A stretch of DNA of 64,000 nucleotides from JAIOQJ01 sp963718635. GTDB lineage: Bacteria > Planctomycetota > Planctomycetia > Gemmatales > Gemmataceae. The notes below the pieces were generated by a model that made no database searches, had not been told where the DNA came from, and saw only the letters and a list, made by a program, of their open reading frames with translations. The position numbers and the translations under genes were made by a program. Of this stretch, positions 1 to 9,336 are shown one piece after another (positions within the stretch are counted from its first letter, which is position 1; every line of letters begins with the position of its first letter). Location of the stretch: NCBI GenBank assembly GCA_963718635.1, contig OY970367.1, positions 3,162,001-3,226,000 on the forward strand, read 5' to 3'.

Positions 1-2
1 TG

Positions 3-218
3 CTCGGCCCGCTGCAATTGCAATACGCTGGCGAAGCGCTGCCGGCGATGGTGCAAACGGATCGCCATACGCTGCTGCAAGACCTGAAATTCGCGCTTCC
101 CTTCGGCACAAATCGCGAGCTAAGCGTTGGCGCCAAATACCGCTGGGAAGATACGCTCACTCCCACTTCATGGATGCAGCGGGCCGAGCTCTATATGGGT
201 TTCAAATTTCAGCGATGA
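3..218 (+). CDS. C-terminal fragment of an unrecognised protein, possibly a beta-barrel
   Basis: An open frame enters from the left edge and ends at TGA 216-218, so only the last 71 residues are visible. The fragment alternates polar and hydrophobic residues and ends in a strand-like stretch (ELYMGFKFQR). That fits the last strand of an outer-membrane barrel, but the terminal Arg is not the usual aromatic residue. No family is recognised. The true start is outside the window. Confidence 0.45.
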   Translation, partial: LGPLQLQYAGEALPAMVQTDRHTLLQDLKFALPFGTNRELSVGAKYRWEDTLTPTSWMQRAELYMGFKFQR

Positions 219-314
219 TGCAACTACTCAGCGCGAGACTTCGGAAGCCTACGACTTGCGCTAGGCGTTGCAGGCGCTAGTTCGGGAGAATAGTTCCATT
301 TCACCTCACATTAA

Positions 315-341
315 TTGAAGAATCGCCAGATCGACTATAAT
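315..341 (+). promoter_or_regulatory. Possible promoter of the toxin-antitoxin pair
   Basis: A TATAAT hexamer lies at 336-341 with a TTGAAG-like -35 at 315-320. The 15-nt spacer is short. A purine-rich GAAGGGGA ribosome-binding site follows at about 362-369, just before the ATG at 376. The assignment rests on sequence and position only. Confidence 0.35.
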
Positions 342-375
342 CCAAGGAAGGATAGGTGTTCGAAGGGGACCTCTT

Positions 376-625
376 ATGTCATTACAGTTTGAAGCGATCT
401 ACGAAAACGGCATGTTTCGGCCGCTACGCGCCGATAGACTGGCCAGAAAAGCAAAAAGTCACGCTGACCATTGATAATGCTGGCGAAGCCAACGTCGAAT
501 CACATTTTACGATCACTGCGGAGCGCTGGGAAACATTTTGTGCAGCGCTGGATGCGCCCGCGAAGGACCTACCCGCGCTTCGCAAACTTCTGACGGAAAA
601 GTCGATTCTTGATGGAAACAACTGA
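376..625 (+). CDS. Antitoxin, DUF104-like N-terminus with DUF1778-like tail (frameshifted)
   Basis: From ATG 376 the protein begins MSLQFEAIYENGMFRPLR, the typical opening of AF2212/DUF104 antitoxins. The expected continuation (PIDWPEKQKVTLTID) is in another frame, so a one-base slip lies near 425-435. The second half (ERWETFCAALDAP...LRKLL) resembles the C-terminal toxin-binding tail of DUF1778 antitoxins that pair with GNAT toxins. The gene overlaps the start of the downstream acetyltransferase by 14 nt, as in a coupled TA operon. The presumed role is to bind and neutralise the GNAT toxin and to repress the operon. The slip could be a sequencing error or real decay. Confidence 0.6.
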
Positions 626-1132
626 GCCTTTTGCCGGGCCGGTTCTTCTGGAAGCGTGCCACGAGCTCTCGTCCTTCGATTGCGGTGTCGAAGCCTTAGA
701 TCTTTTCCTCCACAAGCACGCGCTCAATAACATTCGCAATCACTCAGCTCGCACTTATGTCGTTCTTCGTGGGATAACGGTGGTTGGCTATTACACGCTG
801 ACCGCGGGCTCGGTGAGCAAGGCGATGTCCCGCCGCGCGTTTCCAAAGGCCTCGGAAACTATCCGATCCCGATTGTATTGTTAGCGCGTCTGGCCGTTGA
901 CTCGGCTGAAAAGGGAAAGGGTCTCGGCAAAGCGTTACTGAAGGATTCTTTGCTAAAAACCTTCCGAATCGCGGACATTGTCGGCTGTCGAGCAATGATT
1001 GTGCATGCGAAGGATGACGCCAGCCGCCAGTTCTATGAAAAGTTCGGTTTTGAACCGTCGCCAACGGAATACCTGCACCTCTGTTTGCTGATGAAAGACA
1101 TCAAAACGAGCTTGGGAGACGCCGGCACGTAG
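612..1132 (+). CDS. GNAT acetyltransferase toxin, TacT-like (frameshifted)
   Basis: ATG 612 gives METTEPFAGPVLLEACHE. The N-terminal part has SFDCGVEALDLFLHKHA and SARTYVVL, typical of TacT/AtaT-type GNAT toxins that acetylate the amino group of charged aminoacyl-tRNA. The acetyl-CoA-binding part (LARLAVDSAEKGKGLGKAL, then FYEKFGFEPSP) is in another frame, so a slip lies near 830-845. With the slip corrected the protein is about 173 residues, normal for the family. It overlaps the antitoxin gene. Because both partners carry one slip, the module is either mis-sequenced or dead. Confidence 0.7.
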
Positions 1133-1175
1133 CGATTGAAAGTTTGGATTCGTTCATCTTATGGCCACCCGCCCT

Positions 1176-3031
1176 TCACACCTGAAAAGCCTCCTTCAAG
1201 CACTCAAACGCTTCGCGTCCGCGCACAACTCGACGACGACGCTGACGCAGACTTCGCTCGTGGTGATCATGGTGATGTTAATGCCCTTTTCCGCGAGAGC
1301 GCCGAACATCTTGCGGGCAACGCCCGTATGCGTGCGCATGCCGACGCCAAACACGTAGAGCAACGCAATGTCGGAATCGCCGGCGACTTTGCCGCTCGGA
1401 TTGATCTGACGCACGACATCCTGCGTGCGGATTAGGGCTCGGCGTAGATCGCTTTTTGGCACGGTAAAAGATAGTTCAGCATGGATAGGGCCGGTGAGAT
1501 TCTGCACGATCGTATCGACGGTGATGCCGCTGGTCGCTACGGCCTCGAAGACCTTCGAGCAATTGCCGGCCACGTTGGGCAGATCAAAGACGGTGATTCG
1601 GCCATAATCGTTGCTTAATTGCACGCCACTGATCACAATGTCTTCCATGCCGCTGAGCCGTTGAGTGGCTTGCGAAAGATCGCGCGAGGCCTCATCGCCG
1701 CGAGGGAACATGCGATCTTTAAAATCGGATGGCTCGCCGGCTTCGGGCAGACCGGCGCCGGCTCGGGCGTTTTGCAAGCCAAAGGCATGATGCACCGCCT
1801 TGAGCGCCCGGCTGCCATCCGCGCGGTCGACCAGTACCGAAATCTTGATATCGCCCGTGGTGATCATCTTTACGTTGATCCCCTCTGCCGACAATGAGGC
1901 AAACATCTTCTCGGCCACTCCGGTATGGGTCCGCATACCCGTGCCTACAATGGATACTTTGCTCACATCCTCGGCAGGCCGGATGAAGGCGCCGAGTTCG
2001 TCCGTCAACGGCTTCAATGTCGCCAAAGTTAGATTGAGGTCGTTGCGCAGGACGGTGAAGCCCATTGCCGCTTTTCCACCGGAGCCGGCACTTTGAGCGA
2101 TCATATCGACGGCAATGTTCTTATCGGCAATTGCGGCAAAAATGCGATGACTAGTGCCCGGCCGATCGGGTATCCCTTCGAGAAATATGCGAACTTCGTC
2201 TTTAGCCAGGGCAGCACCGCAGACGGCGATCTCGCGCATCCATGCGGCTTCGGGTCGAATCCAGGTTCCCTCGGCATCGCTGAACGAGGAACGGACCATC
2301 AACGGCACGTCGAACTTTTTCGCAAACTCGATGGAACGCGAGTGCATCACGCCAGCGCCCATGCTCGCCAGTTCGAGCATTTCGTCGTAGCTGATGGCGT
2401 CCATCTTGCGCGCTTCGGGCACCAGCCTGGGATCAGTGGTGTAAACGCCATCGACATCGGTGTAAATCTCACACTCGACGAGTTCCGGCAGCCCTGGATT
2501 GTCGATATTGAACAGCGATTTCTTGCCCGAATCGACTTTCAGCGCAGCCGCCAACGCGACGGCCGTGGTGTCGCTGCCGCCGCGACCGAGCGTCGTAATG
2601 TCGTACTTCTCATCGACGCCTTGAAAGCCCGCAACGATGACAATCTTGCCTTCATTCAGCGCCTGTCTCATCCGATCGGTTGAGATTTCGCGAATGCGGG
2701 CTTTGGTATGAGTGCTGTCGGTGCGGATGCCGATCTGCACGCCCGTGAAGCTGATGGCTTGTTCTCCAAGCGAATGAATCGCCATGGCCATCAGGGCGAT
2801 GGAGATCTGCTCGCCGGTGGCCAGCAGCATATCCATTTCGCGGGCAGGCGGTTGCTCGCTGATTTCCTGCGCGAGATTGATGAGATCGTCCGTCGTGTCG
2901 CCGCGAGCGCTGACGACCACAACCACCTGCTTGCCAGCCTGTTTGGCGCGGATCGCCCGGCGTGCTGCCGCCTTGATCCGTTCTGCATTCGCCACGCTCG
3001 ATCCACCGAATTTCTGCACGACCACGGCCAC
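1176..3031 (-). CDS. lysC: Aspartate kinase with four ACT domains
   Basis: Phosphorylates L-aspartate, the first step towards lysine, threonine, methionine and diaminopimelate. The N-terminal kinase domain shows VVQKFGGSS (residues 5-13) and the phosphate/aspartate-binding TTLGRGGSDTTAVALA. Two tandem regulatory halves follow, each a pair of ACT domains; GMRTHTGVA occurs in both halves. At about 610 residues it is longer than two-ACT enzymes such as E. coli LysC. An insertion of about 20 residues (around KSLFNIDNPGLPEL) precedes the conserved IYTDVDGVYTTDPR. The frame stops at 1196, but the normal ending (EAFECLKEAFQV) is in another frame ending at TGA 1176-1178, so I place a one-base slip near 1215-1225 and extend the gene to 1176. 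ATG 3031 is the only sensible start. Confidence 0.92.
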
Positions 3032-3157
3032 GGTTGTATCTCCGGAGAGGAACCCGCCTCAAACGAAGTACATCGTATAAAGAACCGGATGCGTTGTCTA
3101 AAAGCTGTTGGGTTGAGTAATCACTTCGCATAATTCGGCTATGTAGCTTTGTTGAAG

Positions 3158-3275
3158 TGATCCGCGAGGCAGAGCCTCGGCGACCCGTTCCCAGGCAGAG
3201 CCTGGGAACGAGGTAAAGATTATCCGCGAGGCAGAGCCTCGACGACCCGTTCCCAGGCAGAGCCTGGGAACGAGA
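3158..3275. repeat. Tandem pair of intergenic hairpin repeats (family A)
   Basis: Two nearly identical units of about 53 bp (roughly 3160-3212 and 3222-3274) each contain a short CGAGGCAGAGCCTCG hairpin followed by a longer one built on CCCAGGCAGAGCCTGGG. A third copy is at 4461-4516. They sit between the 3' end of the retropepsin gene and the 5' side of lysC. They resemble REP/BIME-type dispersed palindromes. A role as terminator or mRNA stabiliser is inference. Confidence 0.85.
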
Positions 3276-3285
3276 TTGAAAATAA

Positions 3286-3639
3286 TCATGCTCGTTCCAA
3301 GCGAACGGTTCGGGCTGCAAAGTCGATAAACAACCGATACTTACGAAGAAAATTCGTTCCGATCAACGCACCTTCGCCTGGAACAAAGCTCACGAGCGCG
3401 GGGGCAGCTTCGCCATCAAACTGGATTTCAATCCGGTACGAGTCTTCTTCGATTACTTCATTATTGGCGAGAACCCAGGATTCGGTACCGGCCAGTGCAT
3501 GCGGAATCGAATCACGACAAGCGAGCGGAAGTTGCAAATCTCCATTGAAGCCCGTATCGATAACCGCCTGTAAATCTGATCCGTCGATTGAAAGCGTGAT
3601 CACCGGTTCGCCCTCGTCGGTGACGATTCCCTCGATCAT
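3286..3639 (-). CDS. Retropepsin-like (clan AA) aspartic protease
   Basis: A single-domain protein of 117 residues. The catalytic D-T-G triad is at residues 28-30 (AVIDTGFNGDLQLP). A glycine-rich flap-like stretch and the final hydrophobic motif (LIGTNFLRKYRLFIDF) match bacterial clan AA proteases, which act as dimers. The frame is open further upstream, but ATG 3639 overlaps the stop of the preceding small gene by 4 nt (ATGA) and gives the family's normal length, so it is preferred. The substrate is unknown. The overlap implies translational coupling with the upstream 83-residue protein, an arrangement seen again at 53071-53786. Confidence 0.75.
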   Translation of the reverse strand: MIEGIVTDEGEPVITLSIDGSDLQAVIDTGFNGDLQLPLACRDSIPHALAGTESWVLANNEVIEEDSYRIEIQFDGEAAPALVSFVPGEGALIGTNFLRKYRLFIDFAARTVRLERA

Positions 3640-3887
3640 CGCCGACCGCCCTTCCTGCCGTAGTGGTCCCGCCCGACGCGCAGAAAATAAAGCGGAACAC
3701 ATTCGCCGACCGCCTCTTGTTGCAGCCTGATAGCCAAACTCGACTCGCCAAACCAGATTTTTCCTGAAGCGGGATCGATCCCGACCGCTTGGCCCTTGCG
3801 GGCAGAGACGTCTTGCGCAAGCTGATACTCGGCCCATACCCTTTTGGCTTTTTCGGAATCAGCAGGCGTCCAACTTGCTAACGACAT
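3636..3887 (-). CDS. Small protein coupled to retropepsin
   Basis: Encodes 83 residues from ATG 3887, preceded by AGGAG on the minus strand. The sequence starts MSLASWTPADSEKAKRVWAEY and ends in a basic LYFLRVGRDHYGRKGGRR tail. There is no signal peptide or membrane segment. I do not recognise a named domain. The 4-nt overlap with the protease gene suggests a partner, chaperone, inhibitor or substrate of the protease. That function is inferred from position only. Confidence 0.65.
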   Translation of the reverse strand: MSLASWTPADSEKAKRVWAEYQLAQDVSARKGQAVGIDPASGKIWFGESSLAIRLQQEAVGECVPLYFLRVGRDHYGRKGGRR

Positions 3888-4017
3888 GAAATTGCTCCTT
3901 CACCATTCGTCACGCGTGCTGACGGAAATTCCACTGCACTATAACAAATGCATTATCGCAGGAGTAATCTTTACTTGTGCAAGTGCCCAATGATGCCTTT
4001 TTAAAAGAGCCTTCACA

Positions 4018-4296
4018 ATGCCCGCCAAGCAAGATATTCCTACAATCGTCGCCAAAGTCCGGCAGATGTTGTCCGATGTGGAAGCTCATGGCGTACACCT
4101 GAAACTAGCCGGTCAACGATTTGACGACCAGTGGTTGTACCGCGTTGTCGAGCCGACGCAAGCGGGTGAGCGGGCATCGCAACATGCGCACACCATGACC
4201 ACAATCGAACGAACGCTTCGCAAGGAAGGTTATGAGCAAGTCTTGCTTGTGCCCGTGGTGCCAGAGCACGCGGGACTGATGGATGTTGCCGGTTGA
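4018..4296 (+). CDS. Small hypothetical protein
   Basis: Encodes 92 residues, beginning MPAKQDIPTIVAKVRQ. It is charged and soluble-looking, with no signal peptide, membrane segment or known motif. It stands alone on the plus strand between two minus-strand genes. The reading frame is intact and codon use looks coding. The 130-nt space upstream holds no clear promoter. Function unknown. Confidence 0.5.
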   Translation: MPAKQDIPTIVAKVRQMLSDVEAHGVHLKLAGQRFDDQWLYRVVEPTQAGERASQHAHTMTTIERTLRKEGYEQVLLVPVVPEHAGLMDVAG

Positions 4297-4325
4297 GGTA
4301 GTGCCTTCTCAACGTACTAAAGACC

Positions 4326-4516
4326 GATCCGAGCCGGGGGCGCAAGCGACGGGTAACAATGCGGAACCATAGCTTGCGCGTCCGGCTCGTATGGTTGCTC
4401 ATCGTTCCCGGGCTCGGCCTCGTTGCGCTCGCTGTTCAGAGAGACAGGTTCTGTCAATAGAATACCCGCGAGGCAGAGCCTGGACGACTCGTTCCCAGGC
4501 AGAGCCTGGGAACGAG
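4326..4516. repeat. Intergenic hairpin repeats
   Basis: Two elements fill the space downstream of clpX. An imperfect inverted repeat lies at about 4326-4393 (GATCCGAGCCGGGGGCGCAA and its rough complement). A family A hairpin unit lies at 4461-4516, matching the pair at 3158-3275. Between them, about 4399-4440 holds a partial CGTTCCCGGGCTCGGCCTCG segment. The family A unit is placed to act as a clpX terminator. Confidence 0.75.
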
Positions 4517-4526
4517 AGAGTGTCTC

Positions 4527-5816
4527 TTACGCGCTCTTTTTGATCGGCGTTTCAAACAGAGGTGTTTCGCCGCGTACGATCGATTCCGAGACGATGTACT
4601 TGCCTTTGTGTTCCATCTCGGGCAGTTCGTACATGATTTCGAGCATCACGTCTTCAACGATGCTGCGCAGGCCTCGGGCGCCGGTGTCGCGCGCTTTCGC
4701 TTTGCGAGCGATTTCGTGCAAAGCCTTGATTTCGAATTCGAGCTCGGCGCCTTCCATCTCGAAGAGCTTCTGGTACTGGCGAACCAAGGCGTTCTTCGGC
4801 TCAGTGAGAATGCGGATGAGCGTATCTTCGTCGAGCGGATCGAGCGGCGCCAGCACTGGGAGCCGTCCCACGAATTCCGGGATCATGCCGAATTCGATCA
4901 GGTCGTCGCTGGTGACCTGGTTGAGCATCTTGCCGAGATCTTCTTCGCGATCTTCAGGATGAGCGCCGAAGCCGATCGTCTTCTTGCCGGTGCGGCGGCT
5001 GATGATTTCATCCAGGCCGACAAACGTGCCGCCGCAGATGAAGAGAATGTTCGACGTATCGAGTTGAATGTACTGCTGCTCGGGATGCTTACGGCCGCCC
5101 TGAGGAGGTACGTTGCTAACGGTGCCTTCGAGCATTTTCAGCAATGCCTGTTGCACGCCTTCGCCGGAGACATCGCGGGTGATGCTCACGTTCTGGCTGG
5201 TCTTGGCGATCTTGTCAATTTCGTCGATGTAGATGATGCCGCGCTGGGCCGCTTCGATGTCGAAGTCCGCCGCGTGCAGCAGCTTCAGCAACAGGTTCTC
5301 GACGTCTTCGCCCACGTAGCCGGCCTCGGTCAGCGTCGTGGCATCGCCGATGGCAAAGGGAACATCGAGGATTTTAGCGAGCGTGCGAGCGAGCAGCGTT
5401 TTGCCGCTGCCGGTTGGCCCGATGAGCAGGATGTTGCTCTTATCAACTTCGACTTCGTTGCGTCCCGCTTCGCCAAGGCTTAAGCGCTTGTAGTGGTTGT
5501 GAACGGCGACGGAAAGCACTTTCTTGGCTCGGTGCTGGCCGATGACGTAGTGATCGAGTTTGTCTTTGATATTACGCGGTGAAGGAATCGAGGTAGTGGC
5601 GCCGCGGGGATTGCCGCGCCGGCGCTTTTCCTGATCGATGATCGATTGGCAAAGCTCGATGCACTCGCCGCAGATGTAGACATCGCCGGGCCCTTCAACG
5701 AGGGGGCCGACATCGCGATGGCTCTTCCGGCAGAACGAGCAGTATGCGTTGCGGTTGCGGCCGGTGTTTCCCGTCGGTTTGCGTCCGCCGGATTCGCCGG
5801 TGTCTTTCGTGGCCAT
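4527..5816 (-). CDS. clpX: ClpX, ATPase subunit of the ClpXP protease
   Basis: AAA+ unfoldase that recognises tagged proteins, unfolds them and feeds them to ClpP in the cytosol. The N-terminal zinc finger has Cys at residues 26, 29, 49 and 52 (YCSFC...ICGEC). Walker A is GPTGSGKT near residue 133, the pore loop GYVGED near 166 and Walker B IIYIDEID near 198; a sensor/arginine region follows. The C-terminal small domain (KARDTGARGLRSIVEDVML) is complete. At 429 residues the length is normal. No clpP is adjacent. The downstream family A hairpin may end the transcript. Confidence 0.97.
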   Translation of the reverse strand: MATKDTGESGGRKPTGNTGRNRNAYCSFCRKSHRDVGPLVEGPGDVYICGECIELCQSIIDQEKRRRGNPRGATTSIPSPRNIKDKLDHYVIGQHRAKKVLSVAVHNHYKRLSLGEAGRNEVEVDKSNILLIGPTGSGKTLLARTLAKILDVPFAIGDATTLTEAGYVGEDVENLLLKLLHAADFDIEAAQRGIIYIDEIDKIAKTSQNVSITRDVSGEGVQQALLKMLEGTVSNVPPQGGRKHPEQQYIQLDTSNILFICGGTFVGLDEIISRRTGKKTIGFGAHPEDREEDLGKMLNQVTSDDLIEFGMIPEFVGRLPVLAPLDPLDEDTLIRILTEPKNALVRQYQKLFEMEGAELEFEIKALHEIARKAKARDTGARGLRSIVEDVMLEIMYELPEMEHKGKYIVSESIVRGETPLFETPIKKSA

Positions 5817-5973
5817 TCCATCTCCCCGATGACGATCTGATCCGATCCGCGCTGGATCGGCCTGGTGTGTTTAGGGTTTGGCCGCCCTGCACGCTCCCGC
5901 ATTCCAGTCGCAAGGACAAGCGAATGATGGAGATTGTATGGCGGAACGTTTCTTTTCGCAGCGCCGATTTTTT

Positions 5974-6354
5974 TCAAGGAGCCGTCGGCGGCGGCGGATC
6001 AGGTTCAGGCGGGGTCGTCCCCGTCATAGGTTCATCCGAGCTCGGCGGCACGGGCTTGGCGGGTTTCGCCTTGCCGATCAACTTATCGCGAAGTCGTTTC
6101 GCTTCCTTCGCCTTGATGCGATCGTACTCCTCTTTGGTCAATTCGCCGCGCTCGTAGAGCGCTCGAAAATGGCCGAGTTGCGTTATCTCATCTGCCGGCG
6201 TCTGGACCAACTGCCGCTTGCGCCAGCGCTCGATCCAGGAGATAACGAACGCGCCCACCAGCAACGTCGCGACGAGCCCGCCGACCAGCCAGAGGAATTC
6301 AACTTTCTCCACGATCTCCATTGGATCGCGATCGCCCAGGAGAGGAGCGGCCAT
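5974..6354 (-). CDS. Small membrane protein with SHOCT-like domain
   Basis: Encodes 126 residues. One transmembrane helix (about residues 22-40, FLWLVGGLVATLLVGAFVIS) is followed by a basic region. A SHOCT-like segment (HFRALYERGELTKEEYDRIKAK) comes next, then a proline-rich tail. ATG 6354 is used; an in-frame ATG at 6321 is also possible. It sits upstream of clpX on the same strand but 157 nt away. SHOCT domains are oligomerisation modules. The specific role is unknown. Confidence 0.65.
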   Translation of the reverse strand: MAAPLLGDRDPMEIVEKVEFLWLVGGLVATLLVGAFVISWIERWRKRQLVQTPADEITQLGHFRALYERGELTKEEYDRIKAKEAKRLRDKLIGKAKPAKPVPPSSDEPMTGTTPPEPDPPPPTAP

Positions 6355-7017
6355 CGGCTCACCGTTCTTTCTCGCACAGCTCGGTCGGCTTTTACCGGCT
6401 CTTCAGTAAGCAAGAGCCAGAGCGGTCGTCCGTCTGCGTCCAATTATAGCGCTTCAACGGCTTCCCTGACGGGAAAACCTCACCATTTGTTTTTAAGTTA
6501 GGAAGGCAGGTTACCGCAAAACAGGCAGGGACGGCGACTTCCTTGCATCCGGATAAGTTGGAGCGGCATTTTATTGTTCTTTTTGCCTAAAAACAAGCAA
6601 TTTTTACAATTTACAAGGAGGAGACTCCGGATTTCGAATGGAGCATTTTGCCACAGACGAAACACGGTGGGAACACGGATAAAACCGAATGCATTCAATC
6701 AAAGCGTCGTAGCCAAACCGAACGGTGTAATTCATCGTTGCCCATTCATCTTTCCATTTTAGGCGAGCTACACTAACCCGAAGCGTGAGCGAGGCGAAGC
6801 CCCGAAGCGTTAGCGAGGTTCTGTTCGTTAGCCTGCTGAACATAACGCTAACGCTTCGGAGTTTGCCTCGCTAACGCGTCGGGTTAGTGTGAAGATCTCA
6901 GCCATGCCGTGCCAAGTTAACCATTGTCATTTCCTTCGGCCTCATGCAAAACGAAGTTTTGGCTTATCCGTGTTTTGTCGGTGTTTCATCAGTGGCTAAT
7001 TAGTTACACGTTAGGGG
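6355..7017. other. Intergenic stretch, no gene seen apart from a hairpin repeat
   Basis: The short open frames on both strands lack good starts and overlap one another. The only clear structure is the family C inverted repeat at 6770-6891. An AT-rich stretch with A/T tracts lies at about 6565-6620 and could hold a promoter, but no convincing -35/-10 pair is seen. Confidence 0.6.
6770..6891. repeat. Long intergenic inverted repeat (family C)
   Basis: The outer arms are ACACTAACCCG and CGGGTTAGTGT. The inner arms carry repeated AGCGTTAGCGAGG / CCTCGCTAACGC motifs, so several alternative hairpins can form. Related copies are at 44218-44328, 55241-55324 and, as a half copy, 56309-56360. It belongs to a dispersed family rather than to one gene. 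Confidence 0.85.
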
Positions 7018-7782
7018 CTACTTTTTCGAAGGCATCTGAAACGTTCCTGCTTCAAATTTATCGACGAATTTGTAGTCAGTAACGGTCCATTCCGCCAGCT
7101 TTTCGTTTGCTGTGCCGCTCTGCTTGCGATCGATCATTTTTGTCGGCAGCGATAGGCTTTCAAACGTTCGATAGTCCGAGAAAAAATGTTCTTTACGAAA
7201 TTCATTGCCTCCCTCGTGCGCCTTGTAGGCGATCTTCAGCAATTGGCCATTCGCTTTACTGAAGGAGAGAAACACATCGGGCCTGAGCCGCAAGCTTGCT
7301 TTGACCACCGCCACGTTTTCATCGCCCACTTTGGCATCTTTCAAAGCGGCAAGACTGATCTCGCCATCGCGGAGCGGATAGAGCGTGCTGAGCCAGCGGC
7401 CGTAGACTTCCGTCCCCATCTCGTCGGTGCGGATGATATCCATTTCTTTTGGAGCCATGCCCGCGTAGAGTTCCCAACTTTGGTCGCCGGCGAAACACAA
7501 GACTTTGTGAAGTCGCACCTCAGGCAGTTCGACGGAAATATCCCACTGAAGAGAGCCGGGCCAGTCGGCCTTTGTCTCGCGAATAGCGTCATAACTCTGA
7601 CCGTTCTGCCAAATCTTCCCTTTCATGTTGATGATTTGGCGCTTCTGTTTCAGCAGCAATTCGGGCTTGTCGCAACATGCCTTTACCGCACGCTCCACGA
7701 TGTCCTTGGCGTCATCGCCGAAAGTAGGGGCGCCTGTTGATCCGATGACAAGCAAAGCGATGAAACAATAAACCTGCCGCAT
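7018..7782 (-). CDS. Secreted protein of unknown function, possibly LolA-like fold
   Basis: Encodes 254 residues. An N-terminal signal peptide (MRQVYCFIALLVIGSTGAPTFG) is followed by a mature domain rich in beta-type segments, with DAKDIVERAVKACC at its start and TFQMPSKK at its end. The general pattern resembles planctomycete periplasmic proteins with a LolA/outer-membrane lipoprotein-sorting-like fold. That match is from memory of the pattern and is uncertain. The gene is monocistronic and divergent from rarA. Confidence 0.6.
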   Translation of the reverse strand: MRQVYCFIALLVIGSTGAPTFGDDAKDIVERAVKACCDKPELLLKQKRQIINMKGKIWQNGQSYDAIRETKADWPGSLQWDISVELPEVRLHKVLCFAGDQSWELYAGMAPKEMDIIRTDEMGTEVYGRWLSTLYPLRDGEISLAALKDAKVGDENVAVVKASLRLRPDVFLSFSKANGQLLKIAYKAHEGGNEFRKEHFFSDYRTFESLSLPTKMIDRKQSGTANEKLAEWTVTDYKFVDKFEAGTFQMPSKK

Positions 7783-7957
7783 GTCTGCAACCTCGGTCTG
7801 CGTGTTGGATTCTCTGGAAACGTTGTAACAGATGGAATAGGGAGTTGAAAAGCCGGAACTGTTTTTGGTCGAAGCTCGTGGCCTTTGCGGTTAGGGCATC
7901 CGTAAGCTACCATGAAACGGCCAGTACCAAAAAAGGGAACTGCCTTCAGGAGCACCC

Positions 7958-9303
7958 ATCGACGACCTCTTTCAAGACCTGCGCGATGCCAATCGCCGGC
8001 AGGCGCAGCCTTTGGCCGCGCGGATGCGGCCGCGCTCGATCGATGAGTTCGTCGGGCAAGAACACTTCTTCGGGCCCGGTAAGCTATTGCGCCGAATGCT
8101 GCTGGCTGATCGGCTTAGCTCGCTGATGTTTTATGGGCCGCCGGGTACGGGCAAGACAGCCCTGGCGCAGGTGATCGCGAATCACACCAAGAGCGCCTTC
8201 AAGCCGTTGAATGCTGTCTCGGCGGGCATCAAAGAAGTTCGCGAGTTGTTGGCCGGCGCGCGGGCCAATCTGGAAGCGCATGGCGAGCGCACCATCCTCT
8301 TTCTCGATGAGATTCACCGCTTCAATAAGGCACAGCAGGATGTGCTGTTGCCCGATGTCGAAGAAGGGATCATCACGCTCATCGGCGCCACCACGCAGAA
8401 TCCCTTCTTCGCGATCAATTCGCCGTTGTTGAGCCGTAGCCAGATCTTTACCTTTGAGCCATTGTCCAAAGAGCATATCAAAACGATTTTGCAGAGTGCG
8501 ATTGCGGACAAAGAACGCGGCCTCGGCCAGATCGCTATTCATATGCACGAAGACGCTCTGGAGTTCCTGGCGGAGATAAGCGATGGCGATGCCCGGCGAG
8601 CGCTTATGGCGCTTGAAATCGGTGTGAAATCATCGCTGGGTGAGCAAGGGGCGTCAGCGACCGGAGCATTGATTGAATTCACCCTGCAAGTCGCGCAAGA
8701 TTCCATCCAGCGCAAGCATATCGACTTTGACCCCACTGGCGATGCCCATTACGATCTGGCCAGCGCCTTCATTAAAAGCATGCGCGGCAGCGATCCCGAT
8801 GCGGCCATCTACTGGTTGGCGCGCATGTTGGAAGCCGGTGAAGACCCACGCTTCATGGCCCGGCGTATTGTGATTTTAGCTTCGGAAGACATCGGCAACG
8901 CCGACCCGCAAGCGCTGTTGGTGGCCACCGCCGCCTGGCAAGCAGTCGAAATGGTGGGCCTGCCCGAATGCCAGTTAACGCTTTCGCAAGCGGTGATCTA
9001 TATGGCCACCGCACCCAAATCGAACTCAGCTACAACAGCTATCGGCGAGGGCGCAAAGACGTGCGCGAAGGCCGAACGCTGCCCGTACCGAAACACCTGC
9101 GCGACTCCCACTACAAGGGCGCCGAATCCTTCGGCCACGGCGAAGGCTACCAATACAGCCACGACTATGAAGGCGCCATCGCCGACCAGGACTATCTGCC
9201 CGAAGAACGCCGTTACTACGAGCCGACGGATCGCGGCTTCGAAGCAGAGATCGGACGCAGGCTGGCGGAGTGGAAAAAGAAAAGGCGAGTCGAGCCGGCG
9301 TAA
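7958..9303 (+). CDS. rarA: Replication-associated recombination protein A (frameshifted near the 3' end)
   Basis: AAA+ ATPase of the RarA/MgsA/WRNIP1 family that acts at stalled replication forks. It shows RPRSIDEFVGQEH, Walker A GPPGTGKT, Walker B ILFLDEIHRFN and the sensor region GATTQNPFF. The C-terminal part (DVREGRTLPVPKHLRDSHYK...DYLPEERRYYEPTDRG) is in a second frame ending at 9303, so a slip lies near 9015-9050. The start is unclear. Family-like sequence (IDDLFQDLRDANRRQAQPLA) extends to 7958, where an AGGAG at 7948-7952 precedes ATC rather than ATG. A miscalled base or a CTG start at 7940 are the alternatives. Confidence 0.88.
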
Positions 9304-9336
9304 GCCGTCAGGTGACGGTGAGGGAGGGAAGAAAGG

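Noticed and set aside
4608..5483. A 291-codon plus-strand frame opposite clpX
   Set aside because: It lies antisense to an obvious ClpX gene. The composition is a by-product of the clpX codons and no recognisable product results.
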